DNA of 64,000 nucleotides from Ilyonectria destructans (Eukaryota > Ascomycota > Sordariomycetes > Hypocreales > Nectriaceae), in NCBI GenBank assembly GCA_020740775.1, contig JAHEWK010000005.1, positions 372,001 through 436,000 of the forward strand, in the 5' to 3' direction. The position numbers and the translations under genes are program-made. The notes beneath the pieces were generated by a model. It saw only the letters and a program-made list of their open reading frames with translations. It was not told the DNA's origin and ran no database searches. Below, one piece after another: positions 46,184 through 59,523 of this stretch. Within the stretch, counting starts at the first letter, position 1. The number at the start of each line of letters is the position of its first letter.

Positions 46184-48479
46184 CTAACTGGATTAGTCCG
46201 TGGCTTCAACACCAAGGTAGCTATATTAGGGAGGGTCTCGTGGATGGATTCAACATGATCATCATCATCACTGACAGGAAGGTCAGACTGAAGGAAGGAA
46301 CGAGACCTCCCAGTCTGTCAGACTAGTCAAGTCTTTGCGGTTTCTTTGACATCTTCATTTTCCTAGTCATACCGTTGTTCAAAATTACCCTCCGTCTTTT
46401 CCCTCGATCCAAGTCCGCAGGCCTGATCTGCTGTGTCTAGCCCGTTCAGACAACCCCTCTGATCCTAGGCTGCAACAACCTTCTGATGCCTTGCCAAATG
46501 CCGCACCTAGGATCTAGAAGGACCATCTGTCTCATTAGATGCTTTCCTCTGCCACAGCCAGCTTTGAGATTAAGCCTTTCCTCGGACTTTTTCTGAGCCA
46601 AGATATTTTTATATTAGCGATCATTTTGTCGAGCTTCAATCCGACAATTATTCCAAACTCTAATAACTTATATCATCAGGTAGTGATAAATATAGGACTA
46701 AATCTATTCGTCTACAATTCTCGCACTCTATAACTGATATTATTTTTATTTTATTCTGATAAAGTTTTATCCTCTGAACAGCCTGTCATCCCTGACCCCA
46801 AAATCTCTATATAACATGTGCGCCTGGCGCATTGGAATCAGGCGTATAAGCTCGGACTACCTGACCCCTGTCTACACTAAGATTTTACGTCTGACCTCCT
46901 TCCAATAAAGCCTAGGGTAGTTTCCGAAATGGGGCTACAGAACGCGGGCTGTACAAGTACAACAGCATCTCAGGCATTCACTCCATTGTGAGTTTCAAGC
47001 CTCCCTCACTACACGCCTCAGCATGTGGAGACTATCCCTTTATCGTGTATTGTCACCATGTCAAGTTGCAGTCGCCACCAGTAAGGACATCCCCCTCCTC
47101 CGAGCCCGCTGAGATATCACCATCCAGTCAGCTCATAGGCGTTTCGAGAATTGGCGAAAAGAGACTGACGGCTTTAACGAAAATGGTAGCAGTAAAGCGC
47201 AAGCACGCATAACTCCAATTTTCACACGGAAGACACCCGAGGAGCCCATCAAACAGGTCACCGACGGAGCAAGCTTAAAATCCATGCGGCTAGCAGAGAC
47301 CCTTGGGAGAGCCCCGAGCTCCTTTAGTCAGCATCAGGGGCTTACTAGTGACGATAGACACTGCAAACCTTGACCAAACCTTGAACAACCTAGATCGTCG
47401 GCTTCCAACGGCATCATCGACCCGGGGGACGGAAGCCCGCCGCCTACGCTCCTCATCCTATTGTCCCGACGCGGCTCCGGGAGCATCTCGGCATCGCTCT
47501 CGTAGCCACCAACCTGGGGCGCTCCGATCACCATTGCAGAGTTCCCCTAGGGTCGGTCAAGAGCGGATTAGTATGAGAAGGGAGCGTCCCAATACTCAAC
47601 CAGAGGAGCCGGCCGAGGCTGGTCAAGATCGAAGTAAACACAGGGGTAACGGTAGAGGGGACTAAAGAGAATAAGGAAGGAGGTATTAATAGATGGGACA
47701 AGATTAAAGCATGAGATGCTGGGTAGCGTATGGTGAGCATAGACCGCACCGCTTAGCAATTATGCGATGCGACTGTATGAGGTAGGAGGTGGAAGAATGA
47801 GGGGCGAAACTGACGAAGGTGGCATCAATTACTGGCGAATAGGCAAAAGGAGGCTGCATTCCAAAGATAGATAGTTGCTCAATCCGGATGTAACCGGTTT
47901 CAGAGCGGCATACGGACCACCTCGTTGTTCCAATCTTTTGAGTTCCGGGTCCACATGCGCTGGTAAGGTTTTGCGACAATTCGGTAGCGTGCAGTTTCTC
48001 GTATTTGTTCGTACGAATGACTCGATTCTTCCATCTTGAAACCTCAACTGTCAGAGGCACTGGGTTCTGTAACTCCAGTTTCCATCAGAACTATTGGCAG
48101 ATGATACATCAAACAACTATGCTTAACTTTAATACATGTCACCTGATAAATAAACTTCGACCTAGCGGTTCATTTAGTAGCTGTAAAGGGAAATAATCGT
48201 CTTTTTCACGTTTTAATCCCTACTCTTGCTGGTTGTTTTGCATTGACGTCAGCATCTTGGCGTCGTACCATCAACGAAGAGTCGTCATGCCAAGAGAAGC
48301 CGCTCACGATGGAGGTTTATCTGGTTACATGAAAAAAGGCCCAAAGGAAATGTATAAAAGCCCATGGGCATCTCAGTCTGGCAGTAGAACTACCTATCAC
48401 ACATTCAAGAGCGCCATCAAGTTAACCTACCATCCTCAAATTTTCTTGCTAGTTAAGACCCAAAGACTTATCATCAATC
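46184..48479. other. Gene-free region
   Basis: 2.3 kb. AT-rich patch around 46560-46830. An ORF at 47303-47665 is Arg/Ser/Pro-rich without known motif and is not called. TATA-like TATAAAAG at about 48353 lies 125 bases before the next gene start. Confidence 0.45.
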
Positions 48480-49345
48480 ATGCGTTTCATCGTCGCCGCT
48501 GCCTCTTGTGCCGCCCTCCTGAGTGGGCCTGCAAGCGGCACTCCAGTCCCTGCCACTGGCGATGTCAACCCGACAATTCCTGCATCTCAACAGGACACTG
48601 TGACCGGGAGAATAGTAAGTTCGAAGAATACCTTCAACAACCGTTCGAATGGGCTAACTTATGGCCAGGGGGACGATGGCGTGTTGATCATTGAACCGGA
48701 ACCAGTTACTACAAAGCTTGTTCGACGCGCGGTGCCAGTTGTGGTAGTAGGAATCGTCGGCACTGCCGCTGCGAGCATTATCGCCAAGATCGCCATCGAG
48801 ATTGGAGCGGATACAATCAAGAACCTAGGCGAGTTCAATGAGGTATGCCGTGCTCGTTACTTGTTGTGCCATGTAGATGCTTTGAAAAAGTCACTAACGA
48901 GCAACTCTACAGGCTCGAGAGGCTTTTACCAAGAAGACCACCCAGGAGATGTGGGATCGAAACCCGGACTACGAAAAGTTCCCTGCCGCAGCCTGCTATA
49001 ATAAAGGCTATCGCTTGGCCGATCCGGCTAAAGTTGCGGGACTGACCTCAGCCAAGTTCGAGCTTGGCCTCTTGAACACCGAGTGCGTCCCCCCAAATGC
49101 CCAAGCCCGATGATGAACAAAGGCAGCCGCTAACTTCAACTCTGGTAGCTATGACTGTATGTTTGTCGAAGGACCAAATCAGTTCTTTACAGACAGTGAG
49201 GGAGGTTTTATCAACGCAAGTTCTCTCTTGGCACCAATCAAATTACAACATGTGCAAACCAACTGACCAAATCTAGCTGTCTTATACCTACAACCCAGAC
49301 CGTTGCTCATTCGACCAGAAGACCGGTGATCTGACTTGCAGCTGA
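48480..49345 (+). CDS. Small secreted protein, effector-like
   Basis: Model join(48480..48842,48913..49082,49149..49215,49277..49345), 222 aa, phases consistent. Signal peptide about 1-20 (MRFIVAAASCAALLSGPASG). A dibasic LVRRAVP near residue 81 may be a Kex2-type cleavage site that releases the C-terminal domain. That domain begins with a hydrophobic AVPVVVVGIVGTAAASII stretch and contains four cysteines (AACY, YDCM, DRCSF, LTCS). The last intron (49216-49276) needs a GC donor (AAC|GCAAGT). The downstream exon LSYTYNPDRCSF fits the same protein and no GT alternative keeps the frame. I recognise the general type (small secreted proteins of plant- or insect-associated ascomycetes) but not a function. 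Confidence 0.75.
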
Positions 49346-52005
49346 AGAAACCAATTCTTCGCATGTTACCAATAGTTTTGGTACATAGATTGACAGCATG
49401 TCGAGATGTATCGGAGAAGGGCGGGGAAATCGAGAGAGTCGGGATGAATGATGGCAATTGCGGGGCAGTGTCAAGGTATCTATGACAAAAGTTGATCTGC
49501 AGGCAGGAGGGTTTAAGGGCATATGTAGTCAGTAGACCTAAATCAACAGATCTGACGTCCACATTGTTGTCCAACACGATACAATCCATTGTCAAATACC
49601 GGTATTAGGAGATCGCAGCTGAGACCAGCCTCCTCATCGCCCAAGCTTGTAATATGCCAATCATTACCTTTGCAGTAAGTATGAAGAGGCCATGGGGCCC
49701 TCTTAGCACGCATACCCGGAGGGAGGACTAGAGGCTTAACACTTTTTGTTTAAAAAAAAACAATAGATCAACCGCGCAGACCAAATACCCAGTCCGCAGA
49801 TTCAATAGCAATTCAAAAGCAGTAAGTATAATAGTTGTGAAATTAGGTAGTAAACCTATTATTAACCTCAACTCGCACGTTGCAAGTACAAAATATTAGA
49901 TAGTTAATATATACACCCAGTAGTTTACATTTCATTATAAAGCTTAAAGACTAGGGCGTCTCAAAGAGCAAGGAATAAGAGCAGAGTTGGCTAGTGCTAG
50001 AGAAAAAGTGCAAAAGATGCAAGATAAGCTAGAGAGTGTTCTTTCTGCTCCCCCTCTCGAGGAGCACTCGTACTACAAAAGGCCAACGTATAACTCAACG
50101 TATGGGTGGACTAATAACGAACGCTCTCAAAATTGATAAGTCTCCGTCATTTTGCTCTCGACCTAGTTTATGCCCAGGAACAATCTTTAATAGATTTCAA
50201 GATTGTGGCTATATTGCGATGCTTGGTAGCACTTCGTTTAGCGTCGACTAGGAAGCAAGTGTCGGACCAACTACATTATATCCCTGCATTATGCCCGCAT
50301 AAAACTTATGCGGTGGCGGGCTGGCGGAGGTAGGCCTTTACTTCTATAGCAACTATAGTATACCTGTAATATTTGTATATAATTAGGTTGAACTGTACTA
50401 GATAGATAAATAGACTAATTGTTAAAGGTATATTATTAACTACAGACTCAGCTCGACTGTCTTAAATTACAATCAGTAGGCTTTATTTATCAATATAAGC
50501 TAAAGACTGATTGTTATTAATTATATCCACAGCTTGAGGATTTTTATAGCTCTACTGCTGTATAGCATCAGCCTCTATAGGACTATTTAGAGTAGATAAG
50601 GTTATTCTTAGTTATTTCTAGTATACATATAATTAGGATAGTTCCATTAAAAGATGCCGCTTTTGGGATAATATACTATCGCTAGAGGCTTTATCTGCTG
50701 CTTCAGCAATAGCAATCTCAGACCCAACTAATACAAGGATGGGTTCCACGCCCTCTCTCCACAGGAAGTTATACCAGCTTGCTGATATCTTAGTATAGAT
50801 TTAAAGTAGCGCGGGTCGTAGATAGTCTAGGAATATACCATCGAGTCTGTATGTTATATACCGTTGCATAGGCCTATAGCCGCTTTACTATATATATACC
50901 ATATAACTCCCTGCTGCACTCGAGACATCATCAAAGCGATTAAGGTAACCAGCAGCAGCACGAACATGTTATTCTGCAATAGCAATCGAGATTTAGCAAT
51001 ACAGCTGAGTCCCGATAACTAATAGAATACCCAATGCGCTATCACAGTAACATCGAAGCTCCTTAGTAAAGGTTGCAGTAGTTTATAATTGTGATTTTGG
51101 GCCTATCTGCAATATAGGGGAGAAGAGCAATATATTTCTGGACTTGTACTAGAATTCCTCTTCTTCCTCTTCTTCCTCTCTATATTCATTATCACTTTCT
51201 TCATCTCTGCGTACTTAATCTGAAGCTCCGAAAAAGCCGTCAATCGCTTAAGACATCCATGATTAACTTTCATGTTAACAACGGTTCTCGAATTACTGTT
51301 TCTGGGAGCTAGCTGCCATGAGGGTCACGGTGGTTCCCGAGGTATTTATATACAATTGAATCGCAAGTTCTGGTCCCACCCAACAAAATCTGGCTCTCTG
51401 TGAGGTATAAAGTGTTGCTTGCAGTTCCCCATGCTCGATAATCAGTCGCCCCTGTATGCGCATTCATTCCTGTTGAGCCTTCAACAGTGATGAGGCGCAG
51501 CGTGCGACATAGAGCAGCGAAATGAACGAGAATCTTCCAGCATATGTTCAACCATCATTATCCACTCTCACAAACCGATCTGGCTAAGGGAGCACCCCCT
51601 GAATGAAGTCGGCCGGGACATGGCAACTCGTAAGGCAAGGGCACGAGGCCCAGAGGGTCGTCGGCTCGCGCAGCCAGAAATTCGAGGCTCGAGCGAGCCG
51701 GAAGCACCACACAGAAAAGAGCGCCCGAGTTCGTCGAGACAAGCACGGCGAAGAAAGGTCAAGTCTGAATCCCTTACTTGCGGCAGCTGTTAGGACTTTG
51801 TTAGGTCCCCGGCTGCATCAGCTGCAATTTTAGGCTGTAAAAGCTTCGCCCCTTACCGAAGCGCTAACAGCCGGTGCCGAGGAAAACAACTTTTACAGGA
51901 GAGAGTTGTGGACGCATTCAATATTTTAAGTGTAAATTGGGGCGCCGCTTGAACATGCATGCGACCCCCTGGTCCCACTAACGGTAGCATGTTTCTAACT
52001 TCTCT
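49346..52005. other. Gene-poor, AT-rich repeat-scarred region
   Basis: 2.7 kb. 49740-51200 is AT-rich with scattered short coding-like runs; one at about 49950-50130 reads as a charged coiled coil (GIRAELASAREKVQKMQDKL) and then hits stops, probably a decayed transposable-element gene. No complete element ends were found. Confidence 0.5.
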
Positions 52006-53019
52006 TTACATAGGGACACCACCCCAATAATATGTCCAAATATCCAATCCGAGAAAATCATCCTTGTACATCCCAGCTACCTCGTCATCCGCCGCACCCG
52101 CACAAACCAGCAAAGGCATGAAATGGTCAGCAGCGCTAGGTGGATGCATATCATAACTGTGAATCAAGCTTCTCCACCCCTCCAGTGCTTTTGACCTGTC
52201 TTGCCTCTTCTCCTTCGTCACCACAGCTGTCAGCGCCACATTCCATTCGCGGACGCTCTTGGCCAGGTTCTCAGGTGCCCTACGATCGTGCACCAGTAAC
52301 GGAGCCACGACTCTATTGTTGTGGAAAGATGCGAAACCAGAGCCTAGTATGGCAATGTTGGAATCGCGAAGCTTCGAAAGGGCGCGGCCCATACGGAGAT
52401 GTTCCGCAGCGTCTTCCGACACCAGGATGGACAGCTGAATGATAGGGATGTCCGCGGCGGGATTGATAAGCATCAAGGGGATGAAGACACCATGATCCCA
52501 ACCTACCATAGCCCACTCGTTAGTTTCTCATGGTCAATCGATCCCATCCTCCCCGTGTAGCTTGCAGTCGCACGAACTGTATCAGGACATAATATCCACT
52601 CACCTCGTCTGCTATTGAGAACAGGCGCCAATCCTTCTTCCACAAGAACCTTCTTGACATCGTTTGCCACTGCAGACGATCCTGGAGCATTATACTTCAG
52701 TCTGTAGGTTTCATTTGGGACGCCACCGTAATCATAGTAGAGGTCATGATGATCAGCGGAGGAGATGGCAGGTTGATTCTCGGACCAGTGGGCCGTGACG
52801 CAGACGATGGCGCGCGGTGCCTCAGGGGTACCAAGCTTGAGGATCTTGGGGACTCGGGTTTTTAGGGAATGAACCATGTCTTCATGACCCGGTCCGCCGA
52901 TGACAGGAAGGGGGCCTAGAAAATCAGGATTAGTGCACCGTCTTGCTCGTTGGTTTGACATGGGGCGTTGAAAACATACCTGCTCCATGTGATATACAGA
53001 CCACTGAGGCACGTGGCAT
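52006..53019 (-). CDS. LigB-type extradiol ring-cleavage dioxygenase
   Basis: Model complement(join(52006..52502,52604..52915,52980..53019)), 282 aa, phases consistent. Start at 53019 (MPRASVVCISHGAG) gives the expected short first exon. Family landmarks: SHGAGPLPVIGG with the first metal His, VTAHW, YDYGGVP, then WDHGVFIPLMLINP with the second metal/catalytic His region, and ILGSGFASFHN. This is the class III extradiol (DODA/LigB) family, which opens catechol-type rings using Fe(II) or Zn; plant and fungal members include DOPA dioxygenases. The likely job is cleavage of a dihydroxyaromatic compound in the cytosol. Confidence 0.93.
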
Positions 53020-54326
53020 GGTGAATGATGAAGTCTGGGATCGGAAATGTCAAGATGACTGTTCGTCCTACGCTCCCAGGAGTCCTGTAGAATGCCGCCT
53101 GGATCTCTCTCTCTCTCGACGTGGGTGAGCCCTAGGATATCAAATACTGGGGGATTCATTGAGCCTGACATATTGGATAGCTCCCGTATTTTGCTTTGTT
53201 GGACGAAGCAAACCTTGTCAGTGTCTCATTTTCTCCTCGTGACTACCGATGCATGAGGTTCAGAACCCGCGCGCGAATGTGGTAATTGAATACCCCACAC
53301 GGCGTCCTGAGAGATAACCCCTGCAAATGGCTCCGGCGCGACGAATGAGCTTCGGTGTGGTTTGTAAGCTCTATGGCAATCCAATGGCTAGAACCAAGTT
53401 AGGCCACGCTGTGCGTTAGCTTGCGTCCTTCCCCGTGTGGATCCCCCCTTTCCACGACGGGGCGAATGTCGCATGATAGACGCCTTTCTTTGTGGATAAT
53501 TGGTGAGCTGCGCAGTGGGCGAGGATAGAGCTTCCCAGTGGCTGCGCTCCCAGATCGTTGCCGACGGGATGCTATAGAAAAGAGAGTAACTGCATAGCGT
53601 GGCGGAGAAGGCAGACGTTCTGCTGTAGGCAAGCGAGAGATTTTGTCACGTTAGTCAACTTCCGTACGAGGGGCACCCAGCATGGTTTCTTCTCGTTGAA
53701 CAGGACACATCTGACCGTACGGAGTATAGCCCCCTCGATTCATGAGGTCATTCCCCTGACACCTGGACAATGCCCCCTTGGGCAAACTCAAATCCAATTA
53801 GAAATCAAATTCAGTCTTGTTGTCGGCGACAAGCCGTTAGCCAGAGATTGTCCTGGCCGTCGACGTGCGTTTCTGTGTTCGCCATCGTTGCTAGCCTCGA
53901 ACGTTAAAACTGTGTAAGCGAATTGACGGGTGGAACTTCCTTGGTATGTCGGAGACGGCATTTCATCTCCCATTTGGGAACATGCATAAGCTGAGTAGTA
54001 AATCTACGCGACATTTCAACGAAGGACTCTGGCGTTTGACAGGGACGGAGAAAACACAGTGCGGCGGTTATGGATGCACGGTAACTTAACCCGCGCGGCT
54101 GGCCCGCTTTGGCCCGCTTTGGCCCGCTTTGAAGGTTGGAAGATGCAAGTCTTCGGCAATATGGCGGAGAGGAGCAAATCTTCGATGACTCCCGTATCGT
54201 GGGTTGAACGAGGATATAATATAATATTCATAACCGCCGTCTCATTTATTATATCTCTTCCCAGCACTCCCACACCCCCCATTTAATTCTCAATCGTAGA
54301 AAAAAACATCCATCATCTGTATCACC
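53020..54326. other. Intergenic region with a 10-bp triple repeat
   Basis: 1.3 kb between the dioxygenase start and a small ORF. Three perfect copies of GGCCCGCTTT stand at 54101-54130. A TATA-like GGATATAATATAATATT lies near 54210-54226. Confidence 0.6.
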
Positions 54327-54434
54327 ATGAAGAGCGCTTGGGCACTAGCTGCAGCGCTTGGAGCCGCATTTCTCTTCACCCCTTACAAGAACCTCACTAT
54401 TCGCTTTTTGTTCTCCTCCAGGGGCCTTACCTAG
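54327..54434 (+). CDS. Possible 35-codon small ORF or 5' stub of a lost gene
   Basis: ATG in good context (CACCATGA) about 100 bases after a strong TATA-like element. The peptide starts like a signal anchor (MKSAWALAAALGAAFLF) and stops after 35 residues. Only 78 bases remain before the end of the PDR gene on the other strand, so no full gene fits. It could be a real microprotein or the leftover first exon of a deleted secreted or membrane protein. Confidence 0.3.
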   Translation: MKSAWALAAALGAAFLFTPYKNLTIRFLFSSRGLT

Positions 54435-54512
54435 TTACGCTGTCCTGGCAATCAAATGCAGGAACCTTTTTGACATTCTCCTAAGCTAACTCTATACCAT
54501 TTGCCGCGTAGT

Positions 54513-57500
54513 TTAAATCCTGCATGCATAATAAACTACTAATGTGCTACCGAGATAAATACTCAAGATTCCCAAGTCCCTCCATCGATTATCCCAAACA
54601 AGTCCAAATTGGGAAATATAGTCGTCACCTGAGCTGTACGGACAATATCCACAATTTGAACTTGCATCCCCATCAACCAAGTATCCCGATGCGGTTTCAA
54701 GCCATCCTTGTAGGTACTCAATGCACGTCATGCCTGTGGGCGGGTCGAATTGATACAGCTCCGAGGGCTTACACGTAACCAACCGGCCGGACAGTTCTGT
54801 CTCAATCAACCCACCCACCAGGTAGGATAATGGGTTCAGCCTATAGATCCAGGTCCAAAATTTCGGGATGTTCTGCGGCGGTACGGTTACACCGCAAAAG
54901 AGCGAAAAGGTTATCAGTAAGAACGGTGTAAATAGTGCGGCAATGTATGATGACGGTGTTAGTGCGGCGATAGTCTGGCCTAGTTGGACCGAGAGTTGAC
55001 TTGTGATTAGGACGATCAAGAACTCATAGCCTGCTTTGGGTGCAGAAGTGCTAAAGTTCGCGGGGAGGAACAAGAGCAAATAGAACTATGAACAACATTT
55101 GATTAGCCAGTGGTCCATTTGGTCACGACAAGAGATGACTTACGAGGACACTACAGAGAACTGTGAATGGTATTTCCGAAAGTAACATCGCTGTGAGAAA
55201 AACTCTCTTGGAATACATGCCTGAATCCCTCTCCCGCTGAAAACCCCTTTTCGCCCTCTCAAAAGCAGGTTCCACTTGAGAGAGGACTAGAGAAGGCAGG
55301 ATTGTTACTTGAAAGATTGCAAAGACGCGCATCTGCAAGTCCCCATAGGCACTGCCAGTGTTCAAATACGCCAGCGCCGTCAGAAGTGCAATGGAGATGT
55401 GGTTGATAATTCGAGTACTGGCATAGCCTGGTTGGCGCCACGCAGTTTTGAGCGCCCGGGTCGATACTATCCTGAGTTGCGCTGCAAATTTAGGACGTCT
55501 GGAAATATCGATGGGCCTTGGATGACTTTCAATCGCTGGGATATCGTTGAGAATCTGTGCGGCTTCGACAATGGCGCGGATATCTCGGTCCATCCGAGCC
55601 TTTTGGTCAGAATTTGACCAAATCTGCGCCCACTCGTCCGTTGATCTTCCCCCATTGCTAATGGTTTCAAGCATGAACTCCGCAAAGTTGGAATTTTGAG
55701 GGCAGGTATATCCATGATGTGAAAAGTACTGTTCAACTTCATCCGTTGGTCCACTGAACATCTGCCGGCCCTGATGAAGGAGGAGAAGGTGAGAGAACGC
55801 ACCGAACATGGCTGCATTTGGTTGATGGATTGTGCATATGATTGACTTTCCCCTATCTGCCAGCTTTCGCATGATGTTCACAATGCTCATGGCTGACTGG
55901 GTTGACAAGCCACTCGTAGGCTCGTCCAAAAACAGAACATCGGGCTTGGCCGCGAGTTCGACGCCTATGGTCACCATTTTCCGTTGCTCAAGCGAGATCC
56001 CGCCAGCGCCGGGTTCCCCAATGATTGAGTCGGCAAAATCTTGAATCTCGAGAAGATGGATGATGTCTTCAACATCTGCGTGTTTGGAAGCTTTGCTGAC
56101 GGTCGCGGGCTGACGTAGGTTTGCCGAGAACTGAAGGGCTTCGCGGACTGTTTGACACGAGTCGTGAACGTCAAGCTGCTGGGAGTATGCAGTGCGTCTG
56201 CGAAATTCTTCATCAGGCGATCTTCCATCTGCGAGAAGTGTACCACTGATGGTACCAGTCGTCTTCCGGTCTGCCATCAAATCCAGTAGAGTAGATTTCC
56301 CGGCCCCAGACGCCCCCATGAGAGCCATCATCATGCCGGGTTTGGCGTAGCCGGAGACATCTTGGAGGATCTGGACCGAGCCAGACCCAGGAATCAAAGC
56401 AGCATATCCCATACCACTCCAAGTTATAGTTTCATGCCTCGTTTCCTCCTGGTGACATGGGCCACGAGTCTCGGGTGGGTAACGCATGCTAATTGGCCTT
56501 TCTTCATCCGTTATAGGGACGTGGTCATCTCCAACTGGTCCCATCTCCAGTGGCGACGTAACGAAAGCGACGGACTCAGATATAATGATGTTGAAAATCA
56601 AGAGGCCGAGAATAAAGGCGACAAGTACTGCGACATTTCTCCAGATATCGTGAGTATTGAAACCAAAAGCTGCAGAGAGATAGGTGGATCCGCTAACCGA
56701 TCGCGATCCAGCTGTTGCGCCCGGAACTAAACAGATACGATGTTTTAGGTCGCCGTATCCTAAGCCATGGGGAACCAGGCTTGAATCTGAGCAAATCAAA
56801 GTCAGTTGACGGAACTCGTTGGCCATGAGGCCAGCGAAACTGTATGAGATGGGGTTGACCCAGGCGAACCACTGGACCCACGGGCGCTGATCGCGGTATG
56901 GCACAAGATATCCAGACTCTAGGACGAAGAGTATGATGATGACGCAAGCCACCTTGAGAGCTCCATCAAGTGTCTTGGACACGCAACCCAGTGTCCTGAA
57001 GAACAATGCCATGGTGATTTGAGTGAGAATGATGAACAGGTAGAATATTAGAAAAGATCCGCCATCGGTGCGTAGTCCAGCCATAAAATAGACAATGGCA
57101 GAGAATACGAGCCCCTAATAGAATGATTAGCTTTTAGACTATCACACCAACGAAACATGTCTCCAAATGAGCGAAAAGAGGGTTTCATACCTCGACCGCT
57201 GATACCGGGATATCGCAAATAATCTGGCCCAAATACATTGCGCTAGGACGGTAAAATGCGAACGACTTGTGCTTGTTGACAATTGGTCGACCAAGAACCG
57301 TCAATGGCAACTCTGCAAATGCAGAGAATGCATTGTACAGCAATGCAATAAACATGACGCCTCCGCGCGTAAATGTACCGTCAGAAGTTTCGGGTAATTG
57401 CCAATACATGGAACCGCAGACAAGAGCGACTATAATCGAAGTGACATTCTTGATAATTAGGCCAAGTCGGTCTTGGAGGCGCAGCTGAGCATGCCGGCGG

Positions 57501-58763
57501 GTGATTGCGGATATTTGAGTCCAGATTGAAGCTTTGTTGGGGCCATACTGCCAACCGGTGTGCTTTTCGATCTCGATGCACTCTGCTATGCGGCGCTGAT
57601 ACACCTCGTCACGAGCCTCGTCCCGGCATTTGGCCATTTCCTGCTGAAGCTGGGTGTAGGTGACCGATTCGCGAAATATTCGAGCAAGGCCAGCCGTGGA
57701 ATATTGAGGGTGAGAAGATCGCATCCTTGCGTCGGCGCATTCAGCAAGGAAGTCGGCGAGAGACTGGCCTGCGTTTCGATTAAATCCCAGTTGCTCGAAA
57801 TAAACGGGGGCACCAGCAGTTGTTCCAAAGTACAGTTCATGGCCGTCTTCCAAGATCAGAACTTTGTCAAAGCAGTGGTAGAGCGTATCGGAGGCCTGAT
57901 AGAGTGAGACCAGAGAAACGCTTTCATAAACAGTTGTCAGTACTCGGAGGGCTTTGACGTATTCCGACGCCGAGGCAGCATCGAGACCAAGCGTGGGATT
58001 TTCCCAGCAGGTAATGGCTGCTCTAGTAATGAGGGCCTCACCGACCGAGATGCGTTTCCGCTCTCCGCCTGAGACACCCCGAACCCTCGCATCCCCAAGC
58101 ATGGTGGTTCTAATGTGGCTGATGTTCAGGATTTCCAGAAGACTCTCAAGCACATCGTTTTTGAAAATCTTCTCCCTCGTGCCTCCCACATGGGACTTTG
58201 GTACTGTCAAATCCAAGGCAAACTGCAGAGTCTGCTCCACGGTGAGAGTGGGATTATGGAAGTCTTCGGCGCCACAGAAGACGGCCTCGCCAGCATAAGC
58301 GTTGACAAACTCCTTCCTCGATTGGTCGCCATATAGGAGAGTCCCAGAAGTCTCAGTGCCGGGGATGGGACCGTCAGCCACCGTTTTCAAAAAGGTTGTG
58401 CATCCGCTGCCTGCCCGTCCCAGCACGAGGACCATCTCTCCCGGAGAGGCAACACCACTGAGTTGTTGTAGAAGACAGCGCGTTGGTGGACCTGGTTTAT
58501 GGGTTCGAGCCTTGCCGCTAAAACAACCAAAACCAGCATGCGTAAGAAAGGCAGATGCGCTCTCTATTTTGCCTTTTTTCCTGCTCACTTTGACCTCATC
58601 GAACAACACATCTATTGACTGTCAGAAGTGTCGTTGGAATATAGAATGAATAATGCTCACGAATTCGCTTGCCGGAGAAGCCCAGTAAAGACCCATTGCA
58701 CTTTTCATTAAGCAATTTCTCTTGTAGCGAGCTCAAGGAGTTTGTGCTTGGCGTTGGTTCCAT
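54513..58763 (-). CDS. Pleiotropic drug resistance (PDR/ABCG) full-size transporter
   Basis: Model complement(join(54513..55085,55144..57114,57191..58611,58661..58763)), 1355 aa, phases consistent. Order NBD1-TMD1-NBD2-TMD2, the reversed layout of the PDR family. NBD1 has the degenerate Walker A GRAGSGCTT and Walker B-like CWENPTLGLDAAS with signature VSGGERKR. NBD2 has canonical GASGAGKST, LFLDEPTSGL and the family-specific signature ISLEQRKMVTIGVEL. This asymmetry is normal for PDR pumps. The C-terminal TMD2 carries the cysteine-rich outer loop (CKPSEL, MTCIEYL, NCGYCPY). It is slightly shorter than the ~1450-1500 residues usual for PDR pumps, mostly at the N terminus. It would export hydrophobic toxicants or metabolites at the plasma membrane. 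Confidence 0.95.
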
Positions 58764-59523
58764 CTTGGGTGTCTTTGTCTGTGAATATCGAATCGGGGGA
58801 TTTGAATCTGCATGGAGTGGCTCGTCATAACCATGCTTGCGTGTAAGTTCCGAGTACTGGTAGTAAACAACAGATTTGGTCTCGACATATACTGTTACGC
58901 GGGCGCCACCAAAGTACGGAATGTGCAGATCCTAACTAGCCCTAGCCGAGGAGTTAAACCAAGCATGTTACAAGTCAGCGGAGCCCTGGATGAAAATAGG
59001 AGGCGAGCCGATGCAGATTGATGAAACAGTGCACGCATATCCTGTCAGTTTGCCGAGTCAGTTTGGTGAGTCAGTTTGGTGAGTCAGCTTCGGGGGTCAA
59101 CTGTGTGGGTTAACTATACGTGCCAGCTCTGCGGATTAGGTCTATGGGTTGGTTTACGAATGCATTAAAGTAATATGACCACAGTATTCGTAAATGTGTC
59201 ACTTGGAAGGCTACTTAACGGTCCGCGGAATCGCCATTTTAAGAATTTGGGCCAATCTAGAGAGCTTATGTACGGCAACGGGGATACGAAGCTGGAATCG
59301 GACAGTGTAGGGTGTAAAATAGATAAATACCCAGGTCTCAGGTCTATACACTTGAGATGTTGACAAATGCTAGCTATTGGGGGTACACTCAGCCAATGCC
59401 AGGGGGGTACATAGAGCTAGAGTGGATGACAGCATATGCCGTGGCAAAAGCTGATGAGAACGTTATGTCAGGAGATGCATATATACATGAGGTGGAATTG
59501 TCCTAGCTAGAAACCTGTTGCGC
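58764..59523. promoter_or_regulatory. Promoter region of the PDR transporter with TGAGTCA pair
   Basis: 760 bases upstream of the PDR start. The 13-mer GAGTCAGTTTGGT is repeated at 59055-59067 and 59068-59080, followed by GAGTCAGCTT. This creates two TGAGTCA sites (59067-59073, 59080-59086), the AP-1/Gcn4-type bZIP sequence, about 300-320 bases from the start codon. Confidence 0.6.

Noticed and set aside
47303..47665. 120-codon Arg/Ser/Pro-rich ORF
   Set aside because: No start context, no splice partners and no recognisable domain; composition alone is not enough.
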